DNA of 46,932 nt. It comes from Halomonadaceae bacterium T82-2 (lineage in GTDB: Bacteria; Pseudomonadota; Gammaproteobacteria; Pseudomonadales; Halomonadaceae). Made by a program: the position numbers and the translations under genes. Under the pieces are notes generated by a model. That model worked only from the letters and a program-made list of their open reading frames with translations, had not been told where the DNA came from and did no database searches. Location of the stretch: assembly GCA_001577635.1 (NCBI GenBank), contig LSBP01000028.1:1-46932 (forward strand), given 5' to 3'. Below are positions 7,697 through 16,781 of the stretch, in pieces. How positions within the stretch are numbered: the first letter of the stretch is position 1; every line of letters begins with the position of its first letter.

Positions 7697-8682
7697 TACT
7701 TGATCAGCCCGATTTCTTTGGACAGTGCCTGGATGTCATCGATCTGGGTCTTGACGTACTGCTCGAACTGGCCCTGACCCGGGTGGAACGGCATCAGGCC
7801 GTTCTTCTTCATGACATCCTTCCACTCGTCGCTCTTGTAGAGGGTGTCGACGGCGTCGACCCAGTACTGCTTGGCGTCGTCGGAGATCTTGCCCGGCATG
7901 TAGAAGCCGCGCCAGTTGGCGCCGATGGCATCGATACCCTGTTCCTTGGCGGTGGGAATGTCCGAGAACTTGCCCGGCAGGCGCTGGTCGGCCAGCACCG
8001 CGAGGATGCGCAGGTCGCCGGACTCCATGAAGCCCTGGGCCTCGGAGATGTCGCCGGTGAAGGCATCGACGTGGCCGCCGACCACCTGGGTCATCGCCTC
8101 GCCGCCGTTGTTGTACGACAGGTAGGGAATCTTCGGCAGGTTGTCGACGCCGGCCTTGTTGGCGGCGATCAGCACCTTGAGATGATCCCAGCCGCCGTTG
8201 GCGCTGCCACCGGCGAACTTGACCGCCTTGGGATTCTTCTTCAGGGCGTCCATCAGTGCCGGTAGATCCTGGTACCTGGAATCCTTGGCCACGGCGATGA
8301 CCCCGTAGTCCGCCCCCACGGCGCCGATCCAGTTGACGTCGTCGGCGCTCATGCCCGGGAACTGGCCCTGGGCGAGCCGCGTGGTGGTGGCGGTGGACGC
8401 CGCGACCAGCAGCTGGTCGTCGTCGGAGCGCTTGCTGACGGTATGGGCGTAGGCCACGCCGCCGCCGGCGCCCGCCATGTTGATGGTCTGCACGCTGCCC
8501 GGGGCCAGGTCGAGGTCCTCGAGCACCTTGCCCACGCTGCGGCAGGTGAAGTCCCAGCCGCCGCCCGGATCGGCCGGCGCGATGCAGTCCACCTTGCCGG
8601 AGGGCTGGAAGGCCATGGCCAGGCCGGCGCTGAGCGTCAGCGATGCCGCGGCAAGAAACTTGAGAGGCGTTCTCATCGACAT
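7696..8682 (-). CDS. tctC: Tripartite tricarboxylate transporter, periplasmic binding protein
   Basis: A 328-residue extracytoplasmic solute receptor. It has a Sec signal peptide (MSMRTPLKFLAAASLTLSAG, cleavage likely after AMA near residue 24), then the TctC/BugT-type ligand region PADPGGGWDFTCRSVGKVL, where the PGGGWD loop contacts the ligand carboxylate. It shows the two-lobed Bug fold pattern through to the C-terminus. The GTG/ATG choice is settled by GGGGA eight bases before the ATG at 8682. It is first in the tctCBA operon, divergent from the iclR-tctDE regulatory operon 207 bp away. Two Cys residues (near 33 and 47) could form a disulfide. Confidence 0.95.
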   Translation of the reverse strand: MSMRTPLKFLAAASLTLSAGLAMAFQPSGKVDCIAPADPGGGWDFTCRSVGKVLEDLDLAPGSVQTINMAGAGGGVAYAHTVSKRSDDDQLLVAASTATTTRLAQGQFPGMSADDVNWIGAVGADYGVIAVAKDSRYQDLPALMDALKKNPKAVKFAGGSANGGWDHLKVLIAANKAGVDNLPKIPYLSYNNGGEAMTQVVGGHVDAFTGDISEAQGFMESGDLRILAVLADQRLPGKFSDIPTAKEQGIDAIGANWRGFYMPGKISDDAKQYWVDAVDTLYKSDEWKDVMKKNGLMPFHPGQGQFEQYVKTQIDDIQALSKEIGLIK

Positions 8683-8747
8683 TGTTATCGTCCCCTATGA
8701 ACGGTGTATGGGTTCAGCCGGATCGGCTTGCAGAAACCTGACGCCTC

Positions 8748-8786
8748 CCTTACAATTCTGTAAGGAAGAACATCGTTCTACAGAAT
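8748..8786. promoter_or_regulatory. Nested palindromes between tctC and iclR (operator candidate)
   Basis: Three inverted repeats overlap. CCTTACA-attc-TGTAAGG spans 8748-8765. ATTCTGTA (8755-8762) is repeated as TACAGAAT (8779-8786). Between them lies AGAAC-atc-GTTCT (8767-8779). The site lies midway between the divergent tctC and iclR genes. IclR-type regulators and TctD-type response regulators are both encoded next door, and either could bind here. The symmetry is seen directly; the binding protein is inferred. Confidence 0.6.
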
Positions 8787-8800
8787 GGAAAGCTAGGCAT

Positions 8801-8832
8801 CTCGAGCGCGGGCGTCAACGCCTGCGCTCGAG
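8801..8832. other. 15-bp stem hairpin in the iclR leader
   Basis: CTCGAGCGCGGGCGT and ACGCCTGCGCTCGAG form a 15-bp stem with one G-U pair in RNA and a two-base CA centre, 58 bp before the iclR start. A second, looser repeat follows (GTTGCG at 8834 with CGCAAC at 8857). There is no T-run, so this looks like leader structure, a transcription block for the divergent direction, or a DNA-binding site rather than an intrinsic terminator. Confidence 0.55.
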
Positions 8833-8889
8833 GTTGCGACCAAAGTTGAATGCGACCGCAACGCCGGTCATGGAGACAAAGGGCTCGTC

Positions 8890-9516
8890 ATGGCACAGGA
8901 TCGCGTCGAGGCCGTGGAACGCGCGCTGACCATCCTCGAGGTTTTCGATAACGCTCAGGAACGCTTCTCGCTCGCCGAGCTGGCCACGGCCACCGGGTTC
9001 TACAAGAGCACGCTGCTGCGTCTGCTGGGCTCCCTGGAACGTTTCGACTATGTCCAGCGCGACCGCGACGGGCGCTACCGGCTGGGGCACTCCCCCGTGC
9101 GCCTGGCCCGGCGCCACCTGCCGCAGCGCCGCCTGGAGGCCTGGATTCGCCCCGCCCTCGAGGCACTGGCGGAAAACAGCGGCGAAACGGCAGCGCTGCT
9201 GGCCGTGGAGGGCCGCCATGCCGAGTGCCGTCTGGTGGCCCTGCCCGACAGTGCGCTGCGCCATGATCTGCGCCCCGGCACGCGCTGGCGCACGCCCGCC
9301 CCCGGCTCACCGGCGCTGGCCTTCGCCGGGGGGCACATGGTCTGCCGCCCGCTGAATGTGCCCCGTACGGCGGACCAGCCCCTGTGGCTGGCCCTTTCCG
9401 GCCCGGCGGGTCGCCTCGACGCCAGCGACGCCGCCAGCCGGCTCGATGCCGCCATCGACGCCCTGTCACGCCGGCCGCTGGACGGCATGCCCCACGACCC
9501 GGAGGCCACACCATGA
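8890..9516 (+). CDS. IclR-family transcriptional regulator
   Basis: A 208-residue protein with an N-terminal winged helix (about 5-70): VEAVERALTILEVFDNAQE, then the helix-turn-helix FSLAELATATGFYKSTLLRLL and wing GRYRLG, typical of IclR. The effector domain that follows (about 75-200) is shorter than the usual 170-180 residues and lacks clear conservation at its end, so ligand binding may be modified. It is divergent from tctCBA and is the first gene of an operon: its TGA overlaps the tctD ATG (ATGA, 9513-9516). Control of the tct transporter and of its own operon is a context-based inference; the nested palindromes upstream are the natural operator candidate. Confidence 0.85.
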   Translation: MAQDRVEAVERALTILEVFDNAQERFSLAELATATGFYKSTLLRLLGSLERFDYVQRDRDGRYRLGHSPVRLARRHLPQRRLEAWIRPALEALAENSGETAALLAVEGRHAECRLVALPDSALRHDLRPGTRWRTPAPGSPALAFAGGHMVCRPLNVPRTADQPLWLALSGPAGRLDASDAASRLDAAIDALSRRPLDGMPHDPEATP

Positions 9517-10175
9517 AATTGCTGCTGGTCGAGGACGACACCCTGCTGGCGGAAACCCTCCAGGACGCCCTGGGACTGGCCGGCTACCCCGTCAGCTGCC
9601 TCACCGACGGCAACGAGGCCCGCGAGCGGCTCGCCGGCCGGCACGACTTCGCCCTGATCCTGCTCGATCTCAACCTGCCCGGCTGCAGCGGGCTCGAGGT
9701 GCTGGCCACCCTGCGCGGCCACGATGCGGACACGCCGGTGCTGATCCTCACCGCCCGGGGCGCCATCGAGGACCGAGTGCGCGGTCTGGATCTGGGCGCC
9801 GACGACTATCTGGCCAAGCCGTTCGCCCTGGACGAACTCGAGGCCCGCGTCCGCGCCCTGCTGCGCCGCCGCCATCCACCCGGCGCCCACCTGCAGGTCG
9901 GCCCGCTCGCGTTCGACGGTCTGGCCCAGCGCTTCACCCTCGCCGACGAGCCGCTCAACCTGCCGCCCCGTGAACAGCGCCTGCTGGGCTGTCTGATGCG
10001 CCATGCCGGCGAGCCGGTCGACAAGGCACAACTGGCCGGCGAAGCCTTCGCCGAAGACACGGTCGGCGACAACGCCATCGAGGTCTACGTGCATCGCCTG
10101 CGACGGCGGCTGGCCGACAGCGGCGTCGAACTGCGCACGATACGCGGGCTGGGTTACCTGCTGACCGAATCATGA
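9513..10175 (+). CDS. tctD: TctD-type response regulator (OmpR/PhoB family)
   Basis: A 220-residue response regulator. The receiver domain (1-115) has the acidic pocket EDD at 7-9, phospho-acceptor Asp52 in LLDLNLPG, the conserved Thr in ILTARG and Lys in LAKPF. The C-terminal winged helix (about 125-218) ends with YVHRLRRRL and the TIRGLGYLL motif of OmpR/PhoB proteins. The ATG at 9513 lies within the stop of the IclR gene, and the start was chosen because MKLLLVEDD is the universal receiver N-terminus. The stop overlaps the tctE start. It is expected to activate tctCBA when its carboxylate signal is present, by analogy with Salmonella TctD. Confidence 0.93.
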   Translation: MKLLLVEDDTLLAETLQDALGLAGYPVSCLTDGNEARERLAGRHDFALILLDLNLPGCSGLEVLATLRGHDADTPVLILTARGAIEDRVRGLDLGADDYLAKPFALDELEARVRALLRRRHPPGAHLQVGPLAFDGLAQRFTLADEPLNLPPREQRLLGCLMRHAGEPVDKAQLAGEAFAEDTVGDNAIEVYVHRLRRRLADSGVELRTIRGLGYLLTES

Positions 10176-11533
10176 AAGCCACCGACAGCCTCTACCGACG
10201 CCTGATCACCTGGCTGCTGCTGCCGCTGCTGGGGCTGGGTGCGCTGATGCTGATGCAGGCCTACCGCAGCGCCCACGATGCCGCCGACCGCGCCTACGAC
10301 CGCCTGCTCGAGGCCGCCTCGCTGGCGATCGCCGAGCAGGTCAAGTGGCAGGACGCGCAGCTCTGGCTCGACCTGCCGCCCGCCGCGCTGGAGATGCTGG
10401 CCACGGATGCCGAGGAGCGGGTGTTCTACGCGCTCTACGACAACCACGGCCGTTTCATCACCGGCAACGCCGACCTGCCCGCACTCCCCGGTGGCGACGA
10501 CAGCCTGCGCTTCGCCGATACCCGCTGGCACGACATGACCCTGCGCGTCGGGGTGCGCCCTGCGCGTCTGGACAGCTGGAGCCAGCGGGAACGCTTCGAG
10601 GTGCGGGTCGCCCACACCCGTGAGGGCCGGGATCAGTTGACGTGGTCACTGTTCACCGGCAGCGCCTCGCGCATCGCCCTGATGGCGCTGCTGGCGATCG
10701 CCGTGGTGCTGCTGGCGATTCGTATCGCCCTGGCGCCGCTGACCCGGCTGCGACGCGCCATCCGCCATCGCGACCCTCGTACCCTGGCGCCCCTTGACCT
10801 GCCGCTGCCCCGCGAGCTGGCCGAACTGCGCGAGACCCTCAACGAACTGCTGGCGCGCATGCGCCGCGTACGGGCCAATCAGGAGCGCTTCATCGGTGAC
10901 GCCTCGCACCAGCTGCGTACCCCGCTGGCCGGATTATCGGCACGGGCCGAACTGGCCCTGCGCCAGCCTGAACCCGCCGCCTGGCGATCGGCGCTGGAAA
11001 CCATCCAGGCGTCCAGCGCTCGTACTGCCCGGCTGGCGGTTCAGCTGCTGTCGCTGACCCGGCTCAACAACCCCGAGGCCACGCCGGCGCCGGCGACGCT
11101 GGATCTGGTCGCCGTGGCCCGCAACGCCACCCGGGATGCCTTCGCCGCCTGTCACCGCGCCGGCATCGCGCTCGACCTCGACGCGCCCGACGCCATCGTC
11201 GCCCTGGCCGGCATCGACTGGCAGCTGGAGGAAGCCCTCAATAATCTGATCGACAACGCCCGCCGCTACGGCGCGCACCATGTCACCGTGCGCGTGAAGG
11301 CCGACCCGCCCCGCCTTCAGGTCGAGGATGACGGCCCCGGCATCCCCGCCGAGAAGCGCCTGCTGATGCTGCGCCCTTTCCATCGGGGCGCCGAAACCGG
11401 CGATGGCTCCGGGCTCGGCCTGGCCATCGTCGACAGCATCGCCCGTGGGCACGGCGCACGCCTCACCCTCGATGACAGCCGGCACGGGCGAGGCCTGTGC
11501 GTGACCATGACGTTTCAGGGAGATCGCGAATGA
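10172..11533 (+). CDS. tctE: TctE-type sensor histidine kinase
   Basis: A 453-residue inner-membrane kinase. There are two membrane segments (about 12-30 and 165-187) around a periplasmic domain of roughly 130 residues, of the short 'sensor 2CSK' type found in TctE. A HAMP-like linker follows, then the H-box RFIGDASHQLRTPL with phosphorylated His246, the N-box ALNNLIDNARRYG, and the G-boxes DDGPGIP and GSGLGLAIVDSIA. It phosphorylates TctD. Start and stop both form ATGA overlaps with neighbours, so it is probably translated in a coupled manner with tctD and the downstream binding protein. Confidence 0.93.
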   Translation: MKATDSLYRRLITWLLLPLLGLGALMLMQAYRSAHDAADRAYDRLLEAASLAIAEQVKWQDAQLWLDLPPAALEMLATDAEERVFYALYDNHGRFITGNADLPALPGGDDSLRFADTRWHDMTLRVGVRPARLDSWSQRERFEVRVAHTREGRDQLTWSLFTGSASRIALMALLAIAVVLLAIRIALAPLTRLRRAIRHRDPRTLAPLDLPLPRELAELRETLNELLARMRRVRANQERFIGDASHQLRTPLAGLSARAELALRQPEPAAWRSALETIQASSARTARLAVQLLSLTRLNNPEATPAPATLDLVAVARNATRDAFAACHRAGIALDLDAPDAIVALAGIDWQLEEALNNLIDNARRYGAHHVTVRVKADPPRLQVEDDGPGIPAEKRLLMLRPFHRGAETGDGSGLGLAIVDSIARGHGARLTLDDSRHGRGLCVTMTFQGDRE

Positions 11534-12639
11534 GCCTCGTCGCCGCCCTGCTCGCCACTGTACTGCTGGCCCTCTCGCCGCTCGAGAGCGCCTTCGCCCA
11601 GTCGCGGCTCGACTTCCCCGCAAGGGCCGGAAGACCGGGAGAGCCGCTGGTCATCAACGGCGCGCTGGACACGCCGTTGATCGCCCCGCTGCTCGAGGAT
11701 TTTCATCACCGCAACCCGGATCTCGCCCTGCGCTACAACAACCTGACCACCCTGGCGATCTACCGCGACTTCCTTGACGATGACGTCACGCCGCGCCCCG
11801 ACGTGGTGCTGTCCTCGGCGATGCCCTGGCAGTACCGGCTGGCCAACGACGGCCATGCCCAGCCGCTGGCCAGCGAGGCGGCACGACGCTGGCCGGCCTG
11901 GGCCCGCTGGCGTCATGAACTGTTTGCCTTCACCTTCGAGCCGGTGGTCATCGTCTATCGCCGCGAGCTCGCCGAGCGCTTCGGCGCCGTGACCAGCCAT
12001 GCCGACCTGGTGGACCTGCTGACCGGGCATCGCCGGGCACTGCGCGGGCGGGTCGTCACCTACGACCCGGCCACCAGCGGTGCCGGTTATACCTATGCCA
12101 TCGAGGAGGCGCGGCTGTCGCCACGCTACTGGGAGCTGGTGAATGCGCTGGGCGGCGTCGATACCGTGCTGGCCGGCACCACGCGCGACATGCTGGAGGG
12201 GCTGGCCGACGGACGCTACCTGATCGGCTACAACCTGCTGGGCAGTTACGCCCGGGACTTCGTCCGCGAGCACCCCGAACTGGAGATCGCCGTTCCGGAC
12301 GACTACGCCCTGGTCACCCAGCGGCTCGCCTTCATCCCCCGGGACGCTCCCCACCCGATGGCGGCGCGGCGCTTCCTCGACTACCTGCTCGGCGAGGCCG
12401 GTCAGCGTGCCATCAGCGAGCTGACCACCCTGGGCGCGATCCATCCCGCGCTGGACGGCCCCGGCACCGCCAACGCGCTGAGGCAACGTCTCGGCGACGC
12501 CCTGCGGCCGATCCGCATCGGCCCCGGCCTGCTGGCGACACTCGACCGCCTCAAGCGCGAGGCCCTGCTGACGCGCTGGACACGCGAGTTCCAGCGCGGC
12601 ACGATCGCCGCCGACACCCGAGACGAGACCTCGCCATGA
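11530..12639 (+). CDS. Periplasmic solute-binding protein in the sensor operon
   Basis: A 369-residue type-2 periplasmic binding protein resembling Fe3+/ABC-type receptors rather than TctC. A signal peptide (MSLVAALLATVLLALSPLES, cleavage near AFA-QS) is followed by LVINGALDTPLIAPLLEDFHHRNPD in the first lobe and a hinge-type region YDPATSGAGYTYAIEEA (about residues 178-194). No permease or ATPase genes accompany it, and it is sandwiched between tctE and tlyA with ATGA overlaps on both sides. The likely role is as an accessory sensor that presents ligand to the kinase, as PgtC does with PgtB and solute receptors do in Bordetella Bct signalling. That role is an inference; an orphan ABC receptor is the alternative. 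Confidence 0.85.
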   Translation: MSLVAALLATVLLALSPLESAFAQSRLDFPARAGRPGEPLVINGALDTPLIAPLLEDFHHRNPDLALRYNNLTTLAIYRDFLDDDVTPRPDVVLSSAMPWQYRLANDGHAQPLASEAARRWPAWARWRHELFAFTFEPVVIVYRRELAERFGAVTSHADLVDLLTGHRRALRGRVVTYDPATSGAGYTYAIEEARLSPRYWELVNALGGVDTVLAGTTRDMLEGLADGRYLIGYNLLGSYARDFVREHPELEIAVPDDYALVTQRLAFIPRDAPHPMAARRFLDYLLGEAGQRAISELTTLGAIHPALDGPGTANALRQRLGDALRPIRIGPGLLATLDRLKREALLTRWTREFQRGTIAADTRDETSP

Positions 12640-13403
12640 TGCGACTCGACCTGCTGCTTGTCGCCCGGGGCCTGGCGCGTTCGCGCACGCGGGCCCAGCG
12701 ACTGATCCGCCACGGCCGCGTCAGCGCCACCGACGCTCCCGAACGGCCGCTGACCCGCCCCGGCGAAAAGTGGCCCGAAGACACCGCCTTCACGATCACC
12801 GACGACCCCGAGGAGCGCTACGTCTCCCGGGCGGGGCTCAAGCTGGAAGCGCTGCTCGATACCCTCGCCCTGGATCTGAGCGACTGTCTGGTGCTGGATG
12901 TCGGCCAGTCCACCGGCGGCTTTACCGACTGCGCGCTGAAGCGCGGCGCCCGACACGTGATCGGCATCGAGGTGGGCCACGATCAGCTCGATGTCGCCCT
13001 GCGCGAGGATCCGCGCGTCACCTGCCTCGAGGGGCTCAATGCCCGGGCCATGAGTGACGATCCGCGCCTGCGCGAGGCGCTCGCGGCCCATGATGCGCGC
13101 TGCCCGCGGGTGGCGGTGATGGATGTCTCCTTCATCTCGCAGACCCGGATCCTGCCCGAGCTCGCCCACGTGCTGCCGTCGGGCGCGCATCTGCTGTCGC
13201 TGGTCAAGCCGCAGTTCGAGGTCGGGCCCGGCCGGGTCGACGCCCGGGGCATCGTCACCGATCCCGCGCTGCACGCCGAGGTCGAAGCCGTCATTCGCGC
13301 CTGTGCCGCCGAGCACGGCTTTCGCGTCGATACCTGGCGGGACAGCCCGATCCGCGGCGGCGACGGCAACCGCGAGTTCCTGCTGCACGCCCGGCGCACC
13401 TGA
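12636..13403 (+). CDS. tlyA: TlyA-family rRNA 2'-O-methyltransferase / hemolysin-like
   Basis: A 255-residue protein with an N-terminal S4 RNA-binding domain (MMRLDLLLVARGLARSRTRA, about 1-60) and a C-terminal FtsJ/RrmJ-type SAM methyltransferase domain (VLDVGQSTGGFTDCAL at about 87-102, VMDVSFIS at about 162-169, LLSLVKPQFE at about 187-196). The family methylates ribose 2'-OH in rRNA; the old name 'hemolysin A' reflects phenotype only. The ATG at 12636 overlaps the stop of the binding-protein gene, which is unusual company for an rRNA-modification gene and suggests the tct regulatory operon reads through into it. Confidence 0.92.
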   Translation: MMRLDLLLVARGLARSRTRAQRLIRHGRVSATDAPERPLTRPGEKWPEDTAFTITDDPEERYVSRAGLKLEALLDTLALDLSDCLVLDVGQSTGGFTDCALKRGARHVIGIEVGHDQLDVALREDPRVTCLEGLNARAMSDDPRLREALAAHDARCPRVAVMDVSFISQTRILPELAHVLPSGAHLLSLVKPQFEVGPGRVDARGIVTDPALHAEVEAVIRACAAEHGFRVDTWRDSPIRGGDGNREFLLHARRT

Positions 13404-13418
13404 ACCGGGCAGCACGAC

Positions 13419-16400
13419 TCAGCGGTCGGCGTCCCCCGCCTCGATGCCTGCCGCGCCGGGGTCGCTCTGCTTCGGCTGGGGGCCCGACGCCGGTGGCACG
13501 GCACGGCTCTCGACCTTCGCCTCGGCGCCGTCGGCGCGATGCAGCCAGACATCCAGCTGGTTGAAGGCGATCTCGATGCCGTGCTCGGCGAACAGCTCAC
13601 CGACCCGGCCGTTGATCTCGTCGGTGGCCAGCAGACGATCTCCGAGCGTGTTGACGAAGATGCGCAGCTCGAAGTCCAGAGTGCTCGCCCCGTAGGCCAT
13701 GAAGAACACCTGCGGCTCGGGATCGCCCAGCACCCGCGGGTTTTCATCGGCGGCCCGGCGCAGCAGTTCGTGGACACGCCGGTGATCGGAGCCGTAGGCC
13801 ACGCCGAAGGTCAGTACCACCCGGGTGATGGTGTCCGACAGCGACCAGTTGATCAGCTGGTCGGTGACGAAGGTCTTGTTGGGAATGATGATTTCCTTGC
13901 GGTCGAAATCGGTCACGGTGGTGGCGCGAATGCGGATACGGCTGACGGTACCGTGCAGATTGCCCAGCGTGATGGTGTCGCCGATGCGTACCGGCCGCTC
14001 GAAGAGGATGATCAGCCCCGAGATGAAGTTGGCGAAGATCTCCTGCAGGCCGAACCCCAGCCCCACGCCGAGCGCGGCGACCAGCCACTGCAGCTTGTCC
14101 CAGGAAACGCCCAGCGTGCCCAGCGAAGCCACCACCCCGGTGCCGACGATGGCATAGGACAGCAGCGAGGAGATCGCATAGGCACTGCCCTGCTTGAGCG
14201 ACAGCCGCGAGAGCACCATCACTTCCAGCAGGCCGGGCAGGTTGCGTGCCATGACAAAGGTCAGGATGAGGGTGAACAGCCCCACCAGCAGGTCGGCCAC
14301 GGTAATCGGCGTGGTGGTCAACGCATCGCCCTGGCCCTGCTCGGTGGTCCAGACTGCCACGTTGTCCAGATAGGCCAGCGCGGTGAGCAGGTCGGCCCAG
14401 ACCAGGTACAGCACCAGCGTGAAGCCTAGGAACAGGATCAGCTTGGACAGACGCAGCGACTGCTGGTTGACCTGATCCAGATCCAGCGGCGGTTCTTCCA
14501 CGACCTCCACACCGCCCTCGGCGCCCTCCTGCACCTGGGCGCGGCGTCGGGCCACCGCACGCCGATAGGCCAGGCGCCGCGCGGCCACCGCCAGCCCCCG
14601 CACCACGGCCGCCTCGACCAGGATCCAGGCGCCCAGGATATACAGGCTGATCACGAAGCGGTTGATCAGCTGCAGGGCGGTGTACTCATAGCCCATCACG
14701 ATCAGCCCACCCAGCACCAGACTGATGGCCGCCAGCCCCAGCCCGAGCAGCAGGCGGAATACCTTGGTGCCGAAGAACGGCACATGGGCCAGAATCAGCC
14801 GGGCGATGACCCAGCTCATCGCCGCCAGGCCGGCCAGCAGGACCAGCAGTGCCACGGGACGATCCTCCAGTGACAGCCCCCCCTCCTGAGCCAGGGTGCT
14901 GACCACCAGCACCGGCATCAGTGCGGCGCCCAGCCACCACAGCAGCCAGCGCAGCCGCGCAGCATACTTCGCCGGCCAGTGAAAGTGCCGGATGGCCACG
15001 CCGTCGCTGACCAGCAGCCGTCGGGCCAGCTCGATCACCCCCCAGGCCAGCGCGAGATGCAGACAGGCCCAGCCCAGCAGGGTGCGCGCGCCGTCACCGC
15101 CCAGAGTCAATGCGGCACCCAGCCCGGCGAGTACCAGCGGCCAGTGGATCGCCAGCAGCGCGTTGAGGCCGATGGCCCGCGGCGTGTGCATCTGGGTGTC
15201 ACGCTTGAGCCGGCCGATCTCGTCATTGAGCTGCAGCAGGGAGCGCTTGATCTGCCGGCGACGCAGGACCAGGGCACCGGCCAGCAGTATCGGCACCAGC
15301 CCCCACCCGGCACCGGCCTTCAACGGGCCCGACAGGGCGTGGCCGATCTGGCGCCAGGTGACCGGGCCGAGACTCTCGGTCACGGTCGCCGGCAGCTGAC
15401 GCAGCCAATCCAGACCCAACGGGCTGCGGTTGGCCACCCAGAACAGCTGTTCCTCGATGGTCTTGCGCAGCCCACGGGTGATGGACACCAGCTGCTGCTG
15501 ATTGAGTTGCAGGTCGATGGCCGCGGTCAGCAGCTCCCCGTAGGCCTGCTCGAGCTCGTCGGCCAGGTCGCGCCGCGACTGGTAGAGCTTCTCGAGCGAC
15601 TTCAAAAGCGCGGGGGACGGGTCGACCCCGGCCGCCTCGAGACGCTGGCGCGCCAGGCCGGGGATGTCGCGCAGGTCATCGCGCTGGCGGCTCAGCTCGA
15701 ACTGCTTCAGACGGATGTCCGCGATCTGCTCCTGCAGCCCCTCCATGGCATCGATGTCGGGCAGCTCGCGGCGCTGCTCGCGCAGGATCCGCGACAGCAG
15801 CAGGCTGCCGCGGATCGCCTCGATCTGTTCGGTCAGGGTACGCTGCACCTGCCGGACGCGATCCAGCTGAGTGCGCACCCGGACACCCTTGCGTTCATAG
15901 GTGTGCCGGCGGTCGATGGCATCGAGCAGCGACTGACTAAGTTCGCGATTGCGGGACTGGGCCTTGACCACCACCGGATGGCCGGCAGCGATCAGCGGAT
16001 CGCGGCTGGCCGCTTCGGTCACCGCCGCCTCGAGCTGCTGACGACGCCGCTGGTCGAGTACCGCCTGCTGCAGGTTGAGCCGCGCCTCGACGCTGTCGAT
16101 ACGCTGCATCAGGGCATCGCGCCGGCGTTCCGCCAGCGAGTTGAGACGGGTATTGGTGGCCAGCTGGCGGCGGTTCAGGGCCAGCTGGCTCTCGGCCAGC
16201 TGCAGTTGCGCCTGGGTCAGCCAGGCCTGCGGGCTGTCATCGGTGGCGGTCTGATCATCGCGCGCCATGCGCAGCTTCTCGATCTTGTCCAGGGCCTCGG
16301 AGATCGTGGTCTGCGCCCGCTCCGGCAAGGTCTGGGTCGCGATCAGGCGCGCATTGGTATCGGCCAGCCGGTTCTGCAGGGTCTGAAGCTCGTCCAGGGT

Positions 16401-16781
16401 CTGGGCGACGTCTTCCTCCAGCTTCTCGCGGGAAAGCGACTCCAGCTGCGTGGTGGACGGCAGCGCCTGACGCTCGCTGTCGCGGGCTTCCCGTTCCAGC
16501 CGGGCGATCTCGTCCGGCGCCTGCTCGAGCCGCTTCTCGAGCGCGTTGCGCTCCTTCTCGACCGACTTTATCTTGTCGAGCGTGGTCAATACCGAGCGCA
16601 GCACCTCCATGGTGCTCTGCTGGCCCGAATCCGGCTTGTCGACCGCCTCCAGGGTCTGCAGTTGCTGCTCGACGGTGCCCCGCTCCGGCAACTGGACATC
16701 GTCCTGCGCCCAGACCGTCAGGCTTGTCAGCCAGCCCGTCACGATCACCCAGAAAAGTGCTCTCCGCCCCCACCTGCTCAC
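13419..16781 (-). CDS. Large MscS-family mechanosensitive channel (MscK/KefA-type)
   Basis: A 1120-residue protein. A signal sequence (about 1-26, ending TVWAQ) is followed by a long periplasmic helical/coiled-coil region (about 27-490), rich in Glu, Gln, Leu and Arg. Next come some eight or more membrane segments (about 500-900), and then the conserved MscS core: pore helix ALGVGLGFGLQEIFANFISG and beta domain RPVRIGDTITLGNLHGTVSRI, with IIIPNKTF after it. It opens on membrane tension to release solutes after osmotic downshock, which suits a halophile. The GTG at 16781 has AGGAG eight bases upstream; the open frame extends far further upstream with no coding character. The 3' end is 15 bp from convergent tlyA. 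It could equally be the YjeP/MscM type; subfamily is not resolved. Confidence 0.92.
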   Translation of the reverse strand: MSRWGRRALFWVIVTGWLTSLTVWAQDDVQLPERGTVEQQLQTLEAVDKPDSGQQSTMEVLRSVLTTLDKIKSVEKERNALEKRLEQAPDEIARLEREARDSERQALPSTTQLESLSREKLEEDVAQTLDELQTLQNRLADTNARLIATQTLPERAQTTISEALDKIEKLRMARDDQTATDDSPQAWLTQAQLQLAESQLALNRRQLATNTRLNSLAERRRDALMQRIDSVEARLNLQQAVLDQRRRQQLEAAVTEAASRDPLIAAGHPVVVKAQSRNRELSQSLLDAIDRRHTYERKGVRVRTQLDRVRQVQRTLTEQIEAIRGSLLLSRILREQRRELPDIDAMEGLQEQIADIRLKQFELSRQRDDLRDIPGLARQRLEAAGVDPSPALLKSLEKLYQSRRDLADELEQAYGELLTAAIDLQLNQQQLVSITRGLRKTIEEQLFWVANRSPLGLDWLRQLPATVTESLGPVTWRQIGHALSGPLKAGAGWGLVPILLAGALVLRRRQIKRSLLQLNDEIGRLKRDTQMHTPRAIGLNALLAIHWPLVLAGLGAALTLGGDGARTLLGWACLHLALAWGVIELARRLLVSDGVAIRHFHWPAKYAARLRWLLWWLGAALMPVLVVSTLAQEGGLSLEDRPVALLVLLAGLAAMSWVIARLILAHVPFFGTKVFRLLLGLGLAAISLVLGGLIVMGYEYTALQLINRFVISLYILGAWILVEAAVVRGLAVAARRLAYRRAVARRRAQVQEGAEGGVEVVEEPPLDLDQVNQQSLRLSKLILFLGFTLVLYLVWADLLTALAYLDNVAVWTTEQGQGDALTTTPITVADLLVGLFTLILTFVMARNLPGLLEVMVLSRLSLKQGSAYAISSLLSYAIVGTGVVASLGTLGVSWDKLQWLVAALGVGLGFGLQEIFANFISGLIILFERPVRIGDTITLGNLHGTVSRIRIRATTVTDFDRKEIIIPNKTFVTDQLINWSLSDTITRVVLTFGVAYGSDHRRVHELLRRAADENPRVLGDPEPQVFFMAYGASTLDFELRIFVNTLGDRLLATDEINGRVGELFAEHGIEIAFNQLDVWLHRADGAEAKVESRAVPPASGPQPKQSDPGAAGIEAGDADR

